From assembly GCF_001704415.2 (NCBI RefSeq), contig NC_030811.1, positions 6,796,722 through 6,860,721 on the forward strand: DNA of 64,000 bases, given 5' to 3'. Every line of letters begins with the position of its first letter. Within the stretch, counting starts at the first letter, position 1. This document shows positions 32,113 through 44,872 of the stretch, one piece after another. Made by a program: the position numbers and the translations under genes. Source of the stretch: Capra hircus (taxonomy: Eukaryota > Chordata > Mammalia > Artiodactyla > Bovidae). Under the pieces are notes generated by a model that saw nothing but the letters and a program-made list of their open reading frames with translations, was not told where the DNA came from and ran no database searches.

Positions 32113-34182
32113 GCCTAGAGTAGTGGCTCCCCTAGTCAAGAGGCTAATCTTTCTGTAACCATGGCATTTCATAAGGGAGCCTCCACGGGGAATCCTCTTG
32201 TGCTCTACCCAACAAGACAAGAGTTCTCTCTTACCTCACACCAATAAGGTGGCTCCCTGGGTTATTGTGCTGCTTGAGGACATGACTGCTGCATGGTAAG
32301 ATATTCCTGGGGGGGCAAGACCAGTGTCTTCTGGAGCGAAACTTTACAGTCAGATTCTCTTGAGGGAAATATAAAAGATGTTGCCATGTGCCAGAGGATA
32401 ATGATTGACAAGGCTGATTTGAAGCAACTATAGCTTTCACTGACTGTGGAACCCAAGTGTGTTCTTCCCACTAATCAGCTATAGGCCACACAGGAGGGAG
32501 CCAGCCAAAGTCGGCTTAAAGGGGACTTGACTGGAAGTCTACCATGGATCCCAACTCTGCCAGGGACTGGAGTTGAAAGGACCATCTGGAGGGCAGATAG
32601 CAGTCAGCAGTTAGACATGTAATGGTAGATTTCCAGGGGAGGCTATCTGCAGAGTCATTAATGGATCCCCATGAGAAAAAGAGACACTAAGTGTGTCTCC
32701 ATTCGGCAAAGACCAGATTGTGCTATACTTGTCTTCAGTGGTTTCTTTTCTCTCCTCCAACCAAGGAGGAGTCAGAAGCAAGGCCAGTGGCTGGAGGAGG
32801 AGGAGGCGAGGGTAGGGGTGAAGATGGAAGCAGCCCCATCCACGCTGCTTGGCCTTCAGCAGAAGCTGGCACAAGCTATGGGAAGGAGAGGCTTTACCCT
32901 TCATTGAAATTCAGCTTGATTATTGGGTTGGATGCTTTAATTGCACAAATGGGATGAGCAGTGGATGGAGAGAGTTTCTGCTTAGGGTAGCAGCTATCCA
33001 AGATTTCCTTCATGAGACACAAATGGAGCCAGCATGACGGGTCTGTAGGAGACAAGAATAAATGTCTTCCTTCTTTGTGACGTCTTTCTTACTTAATCCA
33101 AGCCTTAGATATAGATCACCTCGTTTGTTGTGGAGGAGAGCACTCTACAGAAGAACCCCAAGATCTTCCCCTTCTATTCCTAAAATAGTGGCGTTGGATG
33201 CTCTGAGTTGTGCTCCTGAGTGCTCAGGAGTCCAGAGAAGCACTGTGCTCGTTCAGATTATGGGAAGAAGCTTGAAGTGGCCACATCCCTCTCACAGACT
33301 TCTATTTATATGTAAATCCCACAGTCAGATGAGTCATAAAGGTGGAGTAGAGCCTGCATATGTGAAGTGGTAGAAGTGTCCCTCAGAGCCCTGATCCTTA
33401 TGTACTCAAGATCAGCCAAAGACCAGCCTTGACCAGTTAAGCATCTGTGCGGTGGAGTCTCCAGGTCCTTGTGACTGAAGAGAAAGCAGGGGAATGGAGA
33501 CTCTCACAACAAGTGTAGGGGATAACTCTGGCAAACGCTTTGGCTGGTCTTAGAGATCATGATTTGACCTGATGAGAATGACTTTAGTTTTTGACAGAGT
33601 CTCCATCTGGTGAATAAAGTCAATGACCAAGCTTGAATACATGCTTTGGTTGAAAATAAAAAGAAGCTACAAATCACAGACTTGTTTTCTTTCCACTGTG
33701 CATTTAAGTTCAAAGATGACTCCACCAGGAGGGTTCCAGAGATGTTGAGTAATGAATTCTCAAGGGCAAGGAAGCATGTCTGAAATGCAGCAGTCATTTG
33801 TACAATGCTTTGTACAGAACACATGAACAACCAAACATTTGTCACAATCAATCTGTTGAATGTAGACTCAAAATTACATATTCCTGGAAGATAGCACACA
33901 AAGAAGCCCCTGATGACTTCACCCAGCAAGTCTTGAATGGTAACTAACAAAGCCTGTCCTTACTAAACATTGACATAACTCTAATGAGAAAAGCTGGCCT
34001 CAAAATTATCATGTCTGTTAGTGCAGACAGAATGAAAACCACAATCACAGAAAACTAATCAAACTGATCACATGGATCCAAGCCTTGTCTAATGCAATGA
34101 AACTATGAGCCATGCTGTGTAGGGCCACCCAAGATGAAAGGGTCATGGTGGAGAATTCTGACAAAGTGTGGTCCACTGGAGG
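32113..34182. other. Unassigned sequence, 2.1 kb
   Basis: No gene or known repeat recognised. Open frames up to 148 codons (33,504-33,950, minus) show no domain, and their composition suggests chance. Confidence 0.45.
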
Positions 34183-34320
34183 GGCTTTCTTGATAGCTCA
34201 GTTGGTAAAGAATCTGCCTGCAATGCAGGAGACCCCTGTTCTATTCCTGGGTCAGGAAGATCCACTGGAGAATACCCACTCCAGTATTCTTGGGCTTCCC
34301 TTGTGAATCAGCTAGTTCAC
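34183..34320 (+). mobile_element. Bov-tA SINE fragment
   Basis: Head 'GGTAAAGAATCTGCCTGCAA', a shortened body and the start of a second head ('GGGCTTCCCTTGTGAATCAG') run directly into the BovB 5' end. Confidence 0.75.
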
Positions 34321-37300
34321 TGGAGAAATGAATGGCAAACCATTTCGGTATTGCCTTGAGAATCCTATGAACAGTATGAAAAGGCAAAATGATATGACAC
34401 TGAACATTAGGTAGAAACCCAATATGCTACTGGAGAAGAGTGGAAAAATACCTCAGAGAAGAATGAAGAAGCTGAACCAAAGCAAAAAGAGCACCCAGGT
34501 GACGGAAGTAAAGTTCAATGCTGTGAAGTACAATATGCATAGGAACCTGTAATGTTAGGTTCATGAATCAAGGTAAATTAGAAGTGGTCAAACAGGAGAT
34601 GGCAAGCGTAAACATCGACATTTTAGGAATTGGTGAACTAATATGGACTGGAATGGGCAGATCTAATTCAGATAGCCTTTGCACCCACTACTGTGGGCAA
34701 GAAATGGGCTAATCCTCATAGTCGACAAAAGAGTCTGAGATGCAGTGCGTGGTTGCAGTCTCAAAAATGACACAATAATCTCTGTTTGTTTCCAAGACAA
34801 ACCATTCAGTGTCACAGTAATCCAAGTCTATGCCCAAACCACTAACGCTGAAGAAGCTGAAGTTGAATGGTTCTATGAAGACCTACAAGACCTTCTAGAA
34901 CTAACAGAAAAAAAAGATATCCTTTTCATTGTAGGGGACTGGAGTGAAAAAGTAGGAAGTCAAGAGATACCTGGAGTAACAGGCAAGTTTGGCCTTAGAG
35001 TACAAAATGAAGCAGGGCAAAGCCTAGCAGAGTTTTTCCAAGAGAATGCACTGGTCATAGCAACCACCATCTTCCAACAACACAAGAGATGACGCTTCAC
35101 ATGGACATCACCAGATGGTCAACACCAAAATCAGATTGTTATATTCTTTGCAGCCAAAGATGGAGAAGCTCTATACAATCACCAAAAACAAGACTGGGAG
35201 GTGACTGTGGCTCAGATCATGAACTCCTTATTGCCAAATTCAGATTTAAGTTGAAGAAAGTAGGGAAAACCACTAGACCATTTGGGTATGAACTAAATCA
35301 AATTCCTTATGATTATACAGTGGAAGTAACAAATAAATTCAAGGGATTAGATCTGGCAGAGAGAGTGCCTGAAGAACTATGGACGGAGGTTCATAACATT
35401 TGTACAGGAGGCTGTGATCAAGACCATCCCCAAGAAAAACAAAAGCAAAAAGTCAAAATGGTTGTCTGAGGAATCCTTACAAATAGCTAAGAAATAAGAG
35501 AAACTAAAGGCAAAGGAGAAAAGGAAAGATATATCCATCTGAAAGCAGAGTTCCAAAGAATAGCAAGGAGTGATAAGAAAGCCTTTCTAAGTGGTCAATG
35601 CAAAGAAAGAGAGGAAGCTAATAGAATGGAAAAGTCTAGAAATCTCTTCAAGAAAACTAGAGATACCAAGGGAATATTTCATGCAAAGATGGGCACAATA
35701 AAAGACAGGAACAGTATGGACCTAACAGAAGCAGAAGATTTTAAGAAGAGGTGGCAAGAATACATTGAAGAACTATAAAAAAAAAAATCTTCATGACCCA
35801 AATAACCACAGTGGAGTAATCAATCACCTAAAATCACATCCTGGAATGTGAAGTCAAGTGGGCCTTAGGAAGCATCATTTATAACAAAGCTAGTGGAGGT
35901 GATGAAATTCCAGCTGAGTTAAATTCTAAAAATGATTCCATCAAAGTGCTGCACTCCAACAAATTTGGAAAACTCAGCAGTGCCATAGGACTGGAAAAGG
36001 TCAGTTTTCATTCAATCCCAAAGAAAGGCAATGCCAAAGATGTTCAAACTACCACACAATTGCACTCTCCTCACATGCCAGCAAAGTAATGCTCAAGATT
36101 CTCCAAGCTAGGCTTCAACAATTCGTCAACTGAGAGCTTCTAGATGTTCAAGTTGGATTTAGAGAAGCCAGAGGAACTTGAGATCAAATTGCCAACTTCC
36201 ATTGGATCATAGAAAAAGCAGGAGAATTCCTGAGAAACATCTGCTTCATTGACTACGCTAAAGACTTTGACTGTGTGGATCACAACAAACCATGGCAAAT
36301 TCTTCAAGAGATGGGAATACCAGACCAACCTACTTGCCTCCTGAGGAATCTGTTTGCAGATCAAGAAATATCAGGTAGAACCGGACATGGAACAATGGAC
36401 TGGTTCCAAATTGGGAAAGGAACATGTCAAGGCTGTATGTTGTCATGCTGCTTATTTACCTTCTATGCAGAATACATCATGCCAAATGCCAGGTTGGATG
36501 AATTACAAGCTGGAGTCAAGATTGCAGGGAGAAATATCAATAACCTCAGGTATGCAGAAAACACTACCCGAATGCCAGAAAGAAAAGAAGAACTACGGAG
36601 TCTCTTCATGAAAGTGAAAGAGGAGAGTGAGAAAGCTGGGTCAAACCTCAACATTCAAAAAATGAAGCTCATGGCATCCAGTCCCATCACTTCATGGCAA
36701 ATAGATGTGGAAACAATGGAGACAGTGACAGGCTTTCTTTTCTTGGACTCCAAAGTCAATGCAGATAGTGACAGCAGCCGTGAAATTAAAAGACGCTTGC
36801 TCCTTGGAAGAAAAGCTATGACCAACCTAGACAAAATACTGAAAATCAGAGAGACATCACTTGGCCTACAAAAGTCTGTCTAGTCAAAGCTATGGTTTTT
36901 CTAGTAGTCCTGTATGGATGTGAGAGTTGGACCATAAAGAAGGCTGAGCACCAAAGAATGTATGCTTTTGAACTGTGGTGTTGGAAAAGACTCTTGAGAG
37001 TCCCTTGGATTGCAAGGAGATCAAACCAGTCAATCCTAAAGGCAATCAATCCTGCATATTCATTGGAAGAATTGATGCTGAAGTTGAAGCTCAAATATTA
37101 CCACCTGATGAGAAGAACTGGCTGACTAGAAAAGACTGTGATGCTGGGAAAGATTGAGGACAGGACGAGAAGGGGACAACAGAGGAAGAGATGGTTGGAA
37201 GGCATCACCGACTTGATGGACATGAGTTTGAGCAAGCTCCAGGAGATAGTGAAGGACAGGGAAGCCTGGCATGCTGCAGTTCGTGGGATCACAGAATCAG

Positions 37301-37332
37301 AGACGACTGAGTGAGTGAACTGAACTGAGCTG
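34321..37332 (+). mobile_element. Nearly full-length BovB LINE (RTE clade), decayed
   Basis: About 3.0 kb, close to the roughly 3.2 kb full length of BovB. The first part encodes an APE-type endonuclease (34,745-35,092 open: 'VIQVYAQTTNAEEAEVEWF', then 'FIVGDWSEKVG', where a catalytic Asn of the GDxN box is replaced by Ser). The middle (35,089-36,270) is a linker with several stops. The RT domain is open over 36,275-36,883 ('GTCQGCMLSCCLF'; the catalytic box reads 'RYAENTTRM', so both Asp residues are lost). The 3' end closes with 'CTGAACTGAGCTGAAAAAG'. Stops, frameshifts and lost catalytic residues mark it as dead. BovB is known for horizontal transfer between vertebrates. Confidence 0.93.
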
Positions 37333-38196
37333 AAAAAGTGGCCTTGAACATGGTCACTTCCTCCCTAGGAAGTATTGGAACCATTATCCAAACAGAATGT
37401 AGTGTGTTCCTACTGATGAAACTGTTAATGTGTCCTCTTCATACGAGGGCACAAATGACTACCCTGAGGAATCCCACGCCCTACATGGGGGGCATTGTAA
37501 ATCCAAGATTCAGGTCCTACGATTTTCAGCAGAAAAAGTTGTCATTCACTGGGAATCACTGACTTTGCCTGTGTTCGCTCACATGTGACTCTATTGTTGT
37601 GGGATCTGCCTGCACTGCAGCCACCTCCATGCTGGTGAAAGCCCAGGGAGAGGGGAGCCTATGAGATCGTGAGAGCTGGTCACAGGGTTGAGAGGTGGAC
37701 CAGCAAACTGCACCCATGCAATCAAGGGCTCCCCAGCCACTCCTTGTCCTAGAAATGTGCCTTCTGCTTGCCTTCCCCACTTCCAGAAGCCCCTCCAAGG
37801 ATGCAGCCTCGAGTAGAAACTGATACTGTCTGGATGGTATATATGATAGAACCCACTTAAGGCCTCTCTATAAGCGTTTCAGATTCTGATAGACAGGTGT
37901 GAAGAACTGATTTTCTTGGGGCTGCCCAAGACAAGCATCTTGAGTCAGTTCCCTGTGTATTAAACTGCCAGCTTGCAGCCTGGAGTGGTCTGCCTCACCA
38001 TCAGGTTTCAGATGAAACCTGGATAGATCCCAAGGAAGCTGCAAACCAATGTACATTTAAAAAAATCATTCTCATCTATATTTATAAACAATATTTTTTG
38101 GATTATCCAGGGAATCATTCTCAAATTTTTTTGCTTGTGAAACAGCATCCTTATTATCTAAACCCCTTCCTAACCTGGGCTGCATTCTCTGGGATG
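37333..38196. other. Unassigned sequence
   Basis: No gene or repeat recognised. Short open frames without features. Confidence 0.4.
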
Positions 38197-38640
38197 GTTC
38201 AGTTCAGTTCAGTTCAGTTCAGTCACTCAGTCATGTCTGACTCTTTGTGATCCCATGAATCACAGCACGCCAGGCCTCCCTGTTCATCACCAACTCCTGG
38301 AGTTCATTCAGACTCACCACCATCGAGTCCGTGATGCCATCCAGCCATCTCATCCTCTGTCGTCCCCTTCTCTTCCTGCCCTCAATCCCTCCCAGCATCA
38401 GGGTCTTTTCCAATGAGTCAACTCTTTGCTTGAGGTGGCCAAGGTACTGGAGTTTCAGCTTTAGCATCATTCCTTCCAAAGAACACCCAGGGTTGATCTC
38501 CTTCAGAATGATCTGGTTGGATCTCCTTGCAGTCCAAGGGACTCTGAAGAGTCTTCTGCAACACCACAGTTCAAAAGCATCAATTTTTCAGTGCTCAGCC
38601 TTCTTCACAGTCCAACTCTCACATCCATACATGATGGAAT
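38197..38640 (-). mobile_element. BovB LINE 3' fragment
   Basis: The complement of the 3' tail (four CAGTT repeats) is followed by the terminal 0.4 kb of the element. Confidence 0.92.
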
Positions 38641-39451
38641 CAACAAGTTGCCACCTTGCAGAATAGGACTTGGTAGGTGTTTGCTTTCCACATTATTGAA
38701 GTTTCACCTGCCTTCCCACCCTGGGTCATTTTTTGTTTGTTGTTTATCCCTTCAAGGAGCACTGATAGGTCTGGAGAGGCAAGGATCTTCACCTGCTATC
38801 ATGTGCTAATATATCCAGTTGGCTAGAACAGTGCTTGGCACAAAATAGGCTCTCACTAGACACTGAATGAAAAGCCTATCTCATTTGATATATTGTTTGT
38901 GTTTGTTTAGAATTGTATTGCTGTATTTTGCCTTTACTTCTGCATTCAATCTATCTCTAGTTTCATGTTTTAGATTCAGATTACTTTTGCAATCCACTTC
39001 AAAAAATATTTATTTTTGTAACTGAAGTCTGTGCTGTATTTATCATAATTATAATCTGTAATATATTTGGATGCATTCATAATTTTATATTTTGCTGTCT
39101 ACGTGTCCAGCCTTTTTCATAATTTGTGTTTTCTTTCTTCTTTGTATCTTAATTTGGATTATCTGGCTATTTTTTTCACTTTCTGATTTTTTCCTTTACT
39201 TGTATGGAACTTTTTAATGTTCCTTCAATTTTTAAATGTACATATTTTTTTACAGTTAAAATATTGGCTTTATTCCGCATATAACATATATTCTTAATTT
39301 GTCAAAGTTTAAAAGGAATTCTATGTTTTCATCTTTCTGTTATACAACAAATACTTTAGAATATTTTAGTTTTTATTCCCACCTGCCACCCCTATCTCTA
39401 CATTATTGTTGTTGTGTATTTTAGTTTTCTTATTTTTTTCCTTTTTAAGCT
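38641..39451 (-). mobile_element. Possible old LINE-1, antisense
   Basis: T-rich text from about 38,890 resembles complements of ancient L1 5' parts. The unique-looking first 250 bases are unassigned. Low certainty. Confidence 0.35.
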
Positions 39452-39660
39452 CTGGTGATTTAGTCTGTAAGTCAAGTCCAACTCTTATGATCCCATGAAC
39501 TGTAGCCCACCAGGATCCTCTGTCCATAAGGTTTCCCAGGCAAGAATATTGGAATGGATTATCATTTCCTTCTCCAGGGGATCTACCCGACCCAAGGATT
39601 GAACCTGGGACTCCTGCATTGCAGGCGGATTCTTTACCAACAGAGCCACCAGGAAAGCCC
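39452..39660 (-). mobile_element. Bov-tA SINE
   Basis: Complement of the SINE end through the tRNA head ('TTCTTTACCAACAGAGCCAC'). Confidence 0.87.
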
Positions 39661-40317
39661 TAGAAATTATTAATAGAATCTCTTCTATGTTTCTTTCTTT
39701 CTTCTTCTTTTTCACCTGTGATTTACCATCTGGGATTACTTTTCTCTTGCTCAAGTACACTCTTACAAATTCTACTTAAGTTTTGCTGGTGGTAAGACGC
39801 TCAGTCTGTATTGTCTGAAATGTGTTTCTTTTGCCTTATTTTTGATACCTGTTTTCCCTGGGTGTGGAATTTTAAGTTGACTGTTATTTTCTTTGAGAAC
39901 ACTGAAAGCCTGCTTCTACTGTTTTGTGGCTTCCTTTGTCATTACTAAGAAATCAGCCCAGTTCCTTTCTTTTTTCAAAGGTCATCTGTCTGTTCATTCT
40001 GGTCCATTTCTTTCCCCACAGTTTCACTGCTACACATTAAGGTGTGAATTCTTTCCTAACAAACTTCTTTGATATTAGATTTCTTGAATGTGTTAATTAC
40101 TGAATTTTGTCAGCTCAGGGGAAAAAATAATTCCAACCATTATTACTTTAAAGTCTTTCTCTAGCCTATTCTCTCTCTCTCTTTTTCTATAAGCATCTTT
40201 TGCTCCTTAAACTTCATTCTGATCTTTTCTTTTTCAAATCTCATCCATTTCACTGACTAAAAGTCACTGACCCTTTTGTCATCCTTCACTGAGGGCGCAT
40301 CCCTTTGCACTTAATGA
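39661..40317 (-). mobile_element. Old LINE-1 5' region, antisense
   Basis: 'GGAATTTTAAGTTGACTGTT', 'GAGAACACTGAAAGCCTG' and 'AAGAAATCAGCCCAG' match, in order, the complement of an ancient L1 leader/ORF1 area. Heavily diverged. Confidence 0.5.
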
Positions 40318-41103
40318 TACAGTTCAGTTCAGTTCATTTCAGTTCAGTCGCTCAGTCATGTCCGACTCTTTGTGACTCCTTGAATTGCAGCACGCCAGGC
40401 CCCCCTGTCCATCACCAACTCCCGGAGTTCACTCAGACTCACGTTCATCGAGTCAGTGATACCATCCAGCCATCTCATCCTCTGTCGTCCCTTTCTCCTC
40501 CTGCCCCCAATCCCTCCCAGCATCAGGGTCTTTTCCAATGAGTCAACTCTTCGCATGAGGTGGCCAAAGTACTGGAGTTTCAGCTTTAGCATCATTCCTT
40601 CCAAAGAAATCCCAAGGCTGATCTCCTTCAGAATGGACTGGTTGGATGTCCTTACAGTCCAAGGGACTCTCAAGAGTCTTCTCCAACACCACAGTTCAAA
40701 TGCATCAATTCTTTGGTGCTCAGCTTTCTTCACAGTCTGACTCTCACATCCATACATGACCACTGAAAAAACCATAGCCTTGACTAGACGGACCTTAGTT
40801 GGCAAAGTAATGTCTCTGCTTTTGAATGTGCTATCTAGGTTGGTCATAACTTTTCTTCCAAGGAGTAAGCATCTTTTAATTTCATGGCTGCAGTCACCAT
40901 CTGCAGTGATTTTGGAGCCCCCCAAAATAAAGTCTGACACTGTTTCCACTGTTTCCCCATCTATTTCCCATGAAGTGGTGGGACCAGATGCCATGATCTT
41001 CGTTTTCTGAATGTTGAACTTTAAGCCAACTTTTTCACTCTCCTCTTTCACTTTCATCAAGAGGCCTTTTAGTTCCTCTTCACTTTCTGCCATAAGGGTG
41101 GTA
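40318..41103 (-). mobile_element. BovB LINE, 3' 0.8 kb, long open frame
   Basis: A minus-strand copy with a 245-codon uninterrupted stretch (40,356-41,093), from 'MAESEEELKGLL' to 'GVTKSRT' near the element end. This C-terminal section lies beyond the catalytic RT core. The 5' edge cuts just after the Asp-Asp box. Confidence 0.94.
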
Positions 41104-42959
41104 TTAGCTACCCTCCTCTTCCCACCTTGAATCCTCCTTTGCCTTGATGCTGATTTTCATGTCAATGTGGCTTCCAGAAGTAAGGTTTAAATTCTCCAGA
41201 ACTGGTAAAATATCCTCAGAGAGACAGCCTGATGCTGCACTCCACTTGTCACCCATTTAGTGCTGTTCTAAGAATGCTTATTACTTGCCTACTCACATAT
41301 GCTTTTAAGAAAAGGTGTCTAATATGTTTTCAGCATTTTTAGTTGATTTCAGTGGGAGGATGATTAATCTAGATATCTGAAAGAGAAATTTATTTTCCCT
41401 TGGTTAGTTTTTTTCATGGTTTTGTTTGCTGAGTTAATGGCCCCCTTAGAGTTATTTTTTCTGTTTATCTTTGTCTTTTGCATCTCTCCATCATATTGCA
41501 GTTTGTCCCCAAATGGCAGTTCTCCCTGTTTACCTTTTGGAATTTTGGAATAAATCATTAGAAAAGCTGAAAGTTTCACCTGTGAATAAGGGTCCTGAGT
41601 GCAGGTCTCACCTGCGGTGACTGTGGGACAGGCTGTTATGGAGATGGAACACAAAATGCCCGAATGTGGAGGATTTTCTCTGGAGATGCTCTAATCAAAG
41701 GGCAGAATCCTTCAGCTATGCACTCGAGAAGACAAACCTTGAAGTGTGAGCCTCTGAACAGGGGGACATGAAGAGATAGTTGGGCCAGCTGTCTCACAGT
41801 CACATCCTCAACCAATGCTCAGCCCCATCCCTTCGCAGCTGAAATGTCTGAAGCCCACCTCCCCACGGTGCTTCTGTCTCTTCCATGGATGCCTCAGTGA
41901 TAGCCTCTCTGGGCCCACGCTGACTGTGAAAGTTTGGCCCCAGTGCTCCTTCCAGAAATTGTTGCATCCTCTTGTATCTCATATGTATGCTCCTAAGTTC
42001 ACTCTGACATCCCAGTTTTATTAGGGATTTCAAAAATAAAATGTCTGTGGTCTATAATTGATCTCATTCCATTTTCCAGAATGGTTGGCATATGACTAGT
42101 TTGCTAAATTGATGCTGAAATCTCTGATCTCCTGTTACATAGAAATAAAGGACAATAAGAGACTACTCTTACATATTTATACACAGAATTATTTGTGGTC
42201 ATCTACAACCTGGAGATAAAGACTTTTTAATACTAATTTCAAATTTTTATTACTTCAAAATAGGTAAAGAGAAAGAAAACTGGCTTCTTAAGTTTTCTAT
42301 TATGTTCAGGCTTTTAAAACTCCATTGTCAGGAAGGCAGAAGAACCTGCATCCACTAATTGCACTGGTTCTTTCACTCAGCTCACGACAGAGCTGCGACT
42401 GCCCTCAGTCAGGCCTCCTAAGCAAGTCTGAGTCCACTGTGAGAATCACCCCACGTAGAGGAGGGGAAGGGGACTTTCGTCAGGCCAAAGGTGAAGGAGA
42501 TGAGGCAGGTAGGAAGTGGTTCTGCCTGTGTACATGTGAATTTATAACAACCACTCTTGTTATTGTGAGAAGATTCTGAGAAATGGGCCAACCACAAACT
42601 TCTTGGGGACTGTGCTGTAATGTGTGTGAAAATCATCCTCTGGTCTCTTTATCATAGAATTTCTAACAAATAGGTACAGATATTTTTACATGCATGAGAA
42701 GGTAGTCTGTGGGTTGAAAAAAACAGGAAATGAAAAATGGAAAACCAGCAAATGCTTAAAAGAGCAGAAACTATTGAAAGTAAAACTGCAAAGCCTTTGA
42801 GTCTTTGAGCTTCAAGAAGTGCAAAAATAGGTCCTAAGTCTGCATTAGAAGAGATCCAAATTAACATCGTAAAAGGGCCCGGAGACAAGGTAGTTTGACA
42901 ACTTAGACCAATTTTACCATCAAGCTCTTACATTTGACTATGCTGCTCAAATCCAATTG
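41104..42959. other. Unassigned sequence, 1.9 kb
   Basis: No gene or repeat recognised. Open frames reach 96 codons without features. Confidence 0.45.
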
Positions 42960-43642
42960 TACCTAAGTGACTGCAGTTTTTCAACTTTATTGAATTTCAG
43001 TTTGCATGAAATAAAAATTTATGCATTTTCCAGGAGATTCAAACATCAATCAAAAATATTTCTAAGTCTTGGTATTTCCCATTAGCTTATGTATGTGTAT
43101 ACATGTTGCAATGAGTATGCATTTTATTTTATTATTTTTGCCTTTTCATCCCATTCATCCATTTCTCCCACTTCCACTGTCAGTCCCGACCTCTGGCAAC
43201 CACCAATATGTTCTCTGCATCTATGAGTTTGGTGTTTGTTTTGTTTAGATTCCACATATCAATTGATTTGCACCGTATTTGTTTTTCTGTTAGACGTATT
43301 TCACTTACCATAATGCCCTCCCGTCTATCCATGTTGTCAAAGGGGTAAGATTTCCTTCTCTCTTATGGATGAATACTATTCGTGTGTGTATGTGTGTGTA
43401 TATACCAAAATTCCTTTATCCATTCATCCATCAATGACACGGAAATTGTCTCCATATCTTGACTATTGTAAATAATGCTGCAATGAACGTGGGGGCACAA
43501 ACATCTTTACTTGTCAGTGTTTTCATCTTCTTTAGATAAATACGCAGAGCTGAGATTGCTGGATCATATGGAGTTCTATTTTAGATTTTTGAGGAGATTC
43601 CATAGTGTTTTTTGCAGTGGCTGCACTTTTTTGTATTCCTAT
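42960..43642 (-). mobile_element. Old LINE-1, antisense; left part of nested target
   Basis: Complement of an old L1 3' half: 'CTCTGCATCTATGAGTTTG', 'TTTAGATTCCACATATCAAT', 'TTATCCATTCATCCATCAAT' and 'ATTGCTGGATCATATGGAGT'. It breaks at 43,642 at the retroviral LTR and resumes at 52,329 with 'AACAGTGCATGAGGTTCCCC', which is the next L1 text. Confidence 0.85.
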
Positions 43643-44156
43643 TGTCAGGTGAGTGTCTGTTCCTCGGTTCTATCTCGTCACAACAAAGATTTGAAGTGAT
43701 GGACATTAAAGCCCTCTGTGTGTCACAGCTCTCGGGTCTTGGACAGACCTTGTTATAGCTCTCAGATCTCGAATAGACTGTGTTGTAGCTCTCAGACAAA
43801 TCAGTGTTACAGATCCGTGTTACACCTCTATTTTATTTAGAAAATAGCAAGAGAATCCATCCTCCAGGCGTGAGGGCACACCAACCCAAAGACGTGAACC
43901 AGTATGCGGGAAAAAGAAGGAGAGAGAGAGAGAGAGGCCTTTGGCTCCTCCTTTGGCTCCTCTTTTTATATGATTTTTTCCTCCCTCTGGGCCTGCCCTA
44001 TGTAAATTGGGCTTGCCAGGAGTGCTGTTTGTTCTATCTGAGGTCTTCACTCAGGTCCTCGGGCCTTTCTTTGTTCTATTTTCACAGGTTTTTCCCTTCC
44101 TTGTGTTTTAGCTGCCACCATTTTGGACTCCTGTTTCCTATTCTAACTACCTAACA
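43643..44156 (-). repeat. 3' LTR of the retrovirus
   Basis: 514 bp, reading TGTTAGGTAG to CCTGACA on the minus strand. A TATA box (complement at 43,963-43,971) and an AATAAA signal (complement at 43,832-43,837) give a U3-R-U5 order. A GA microsatellite sits between them. Confidence 0.93.
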
Positions 44157-44168
44157 TTCCCCCCCTCA
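44157..44168 (-). promoter_or_regulatory. Polypurine tract of the retrovirus
   Basis: On the minus strand GAGGGGGGGAA lies directly before the 3' LTR, as required for plus-strand DNA priming. Confidence 0.85.
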
Positions 44169-44319
44169 AGAAAGGGAAGGCCCAATTCTTTGGGAATAGG
44201 GAATCCGAGGTCTTTCTGGCTACTTCCCCCTGAACTGGGATGGCGAGGGGCATTGTGCCTCCCCCTCTTGCCAGTCTCAGCCCTCAGAGTCCTTATAGCA
44301 GTGTCCATCTAAGGGTGAG

Positions 44320-44490
44320 TGATATTTTCCGTTGGTCGGCTCTAGTTTTACATCTTTGTTGAACTCACACTGCATGTTGTAGATTGTTGACCTGGTCAGA
44401 GACAAAACAGGTTAGACAATTGATAATACTTGGAACAATCATAACCAGCATCAATATGGCATAACAAGGACTAATAGGGGCATTAGCCAA
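44320..44490 (-). pseudogene. Retroviral env, C-terminal membrane-anchor remnant
   Basis: A hydrophobic stretch followed by a short cytoplasmic-tail-like segment reads in one frame. It resembles the end of a retroviral transmembrane subunit. Nothing of the surface subunit is found between integrase and the 3' LTR, which are only about 0.7 kb apart, so most of env has been deleted. Confidence 0.55.
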
Positions 44491-44872
44491 TTTCAAATTC
44501 CCTTCACCAGGATGGCTCAAGTCCCTCCTGTTCAGGGATCAGAAGATTTATCTCCTGCCTGTTTTGGAGTACAGTCTCTACCAAGCTGTGTTGGCTCTTT
44601 GGAGCTGTCCTGAGAAATCTTATGTCCAGAAACTAGATTTTGGGGTGTTTATTAGAATGGCACTCATTGGTAGTCCTGAATAGGTATCTGAGATCTCCCA
44701 GGGGCTCACAGGTGTATTGAGTATCTTCTTCTGTCTTCTTCCATGGCTCAACTCATGAGTAGTGAATCCAGGAGTCATGTCCTGGTACCTTAACTGCTGT
44801 GGGGGTAGAAAGTATTATAGGGTAGGGGCCCTTCCATGTGGGCTGGAGCTGAGCCTTTGGGGACCCATCGTT

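Noticed and set aside
32611..32957. Overlapping open frames on both strands
   Set aside because: GA-rich composition produces them. No domain, splice signal or repeat family supports a gene.
40356..41093. 245-codon open frame as a domesticated gene
   Set aside because: It is the C-terminal part of BovB, runs exactly to the usual element end, and has neither a promoter nor the catalytic core. It is more likely a recent fragment than a domesticated protein.
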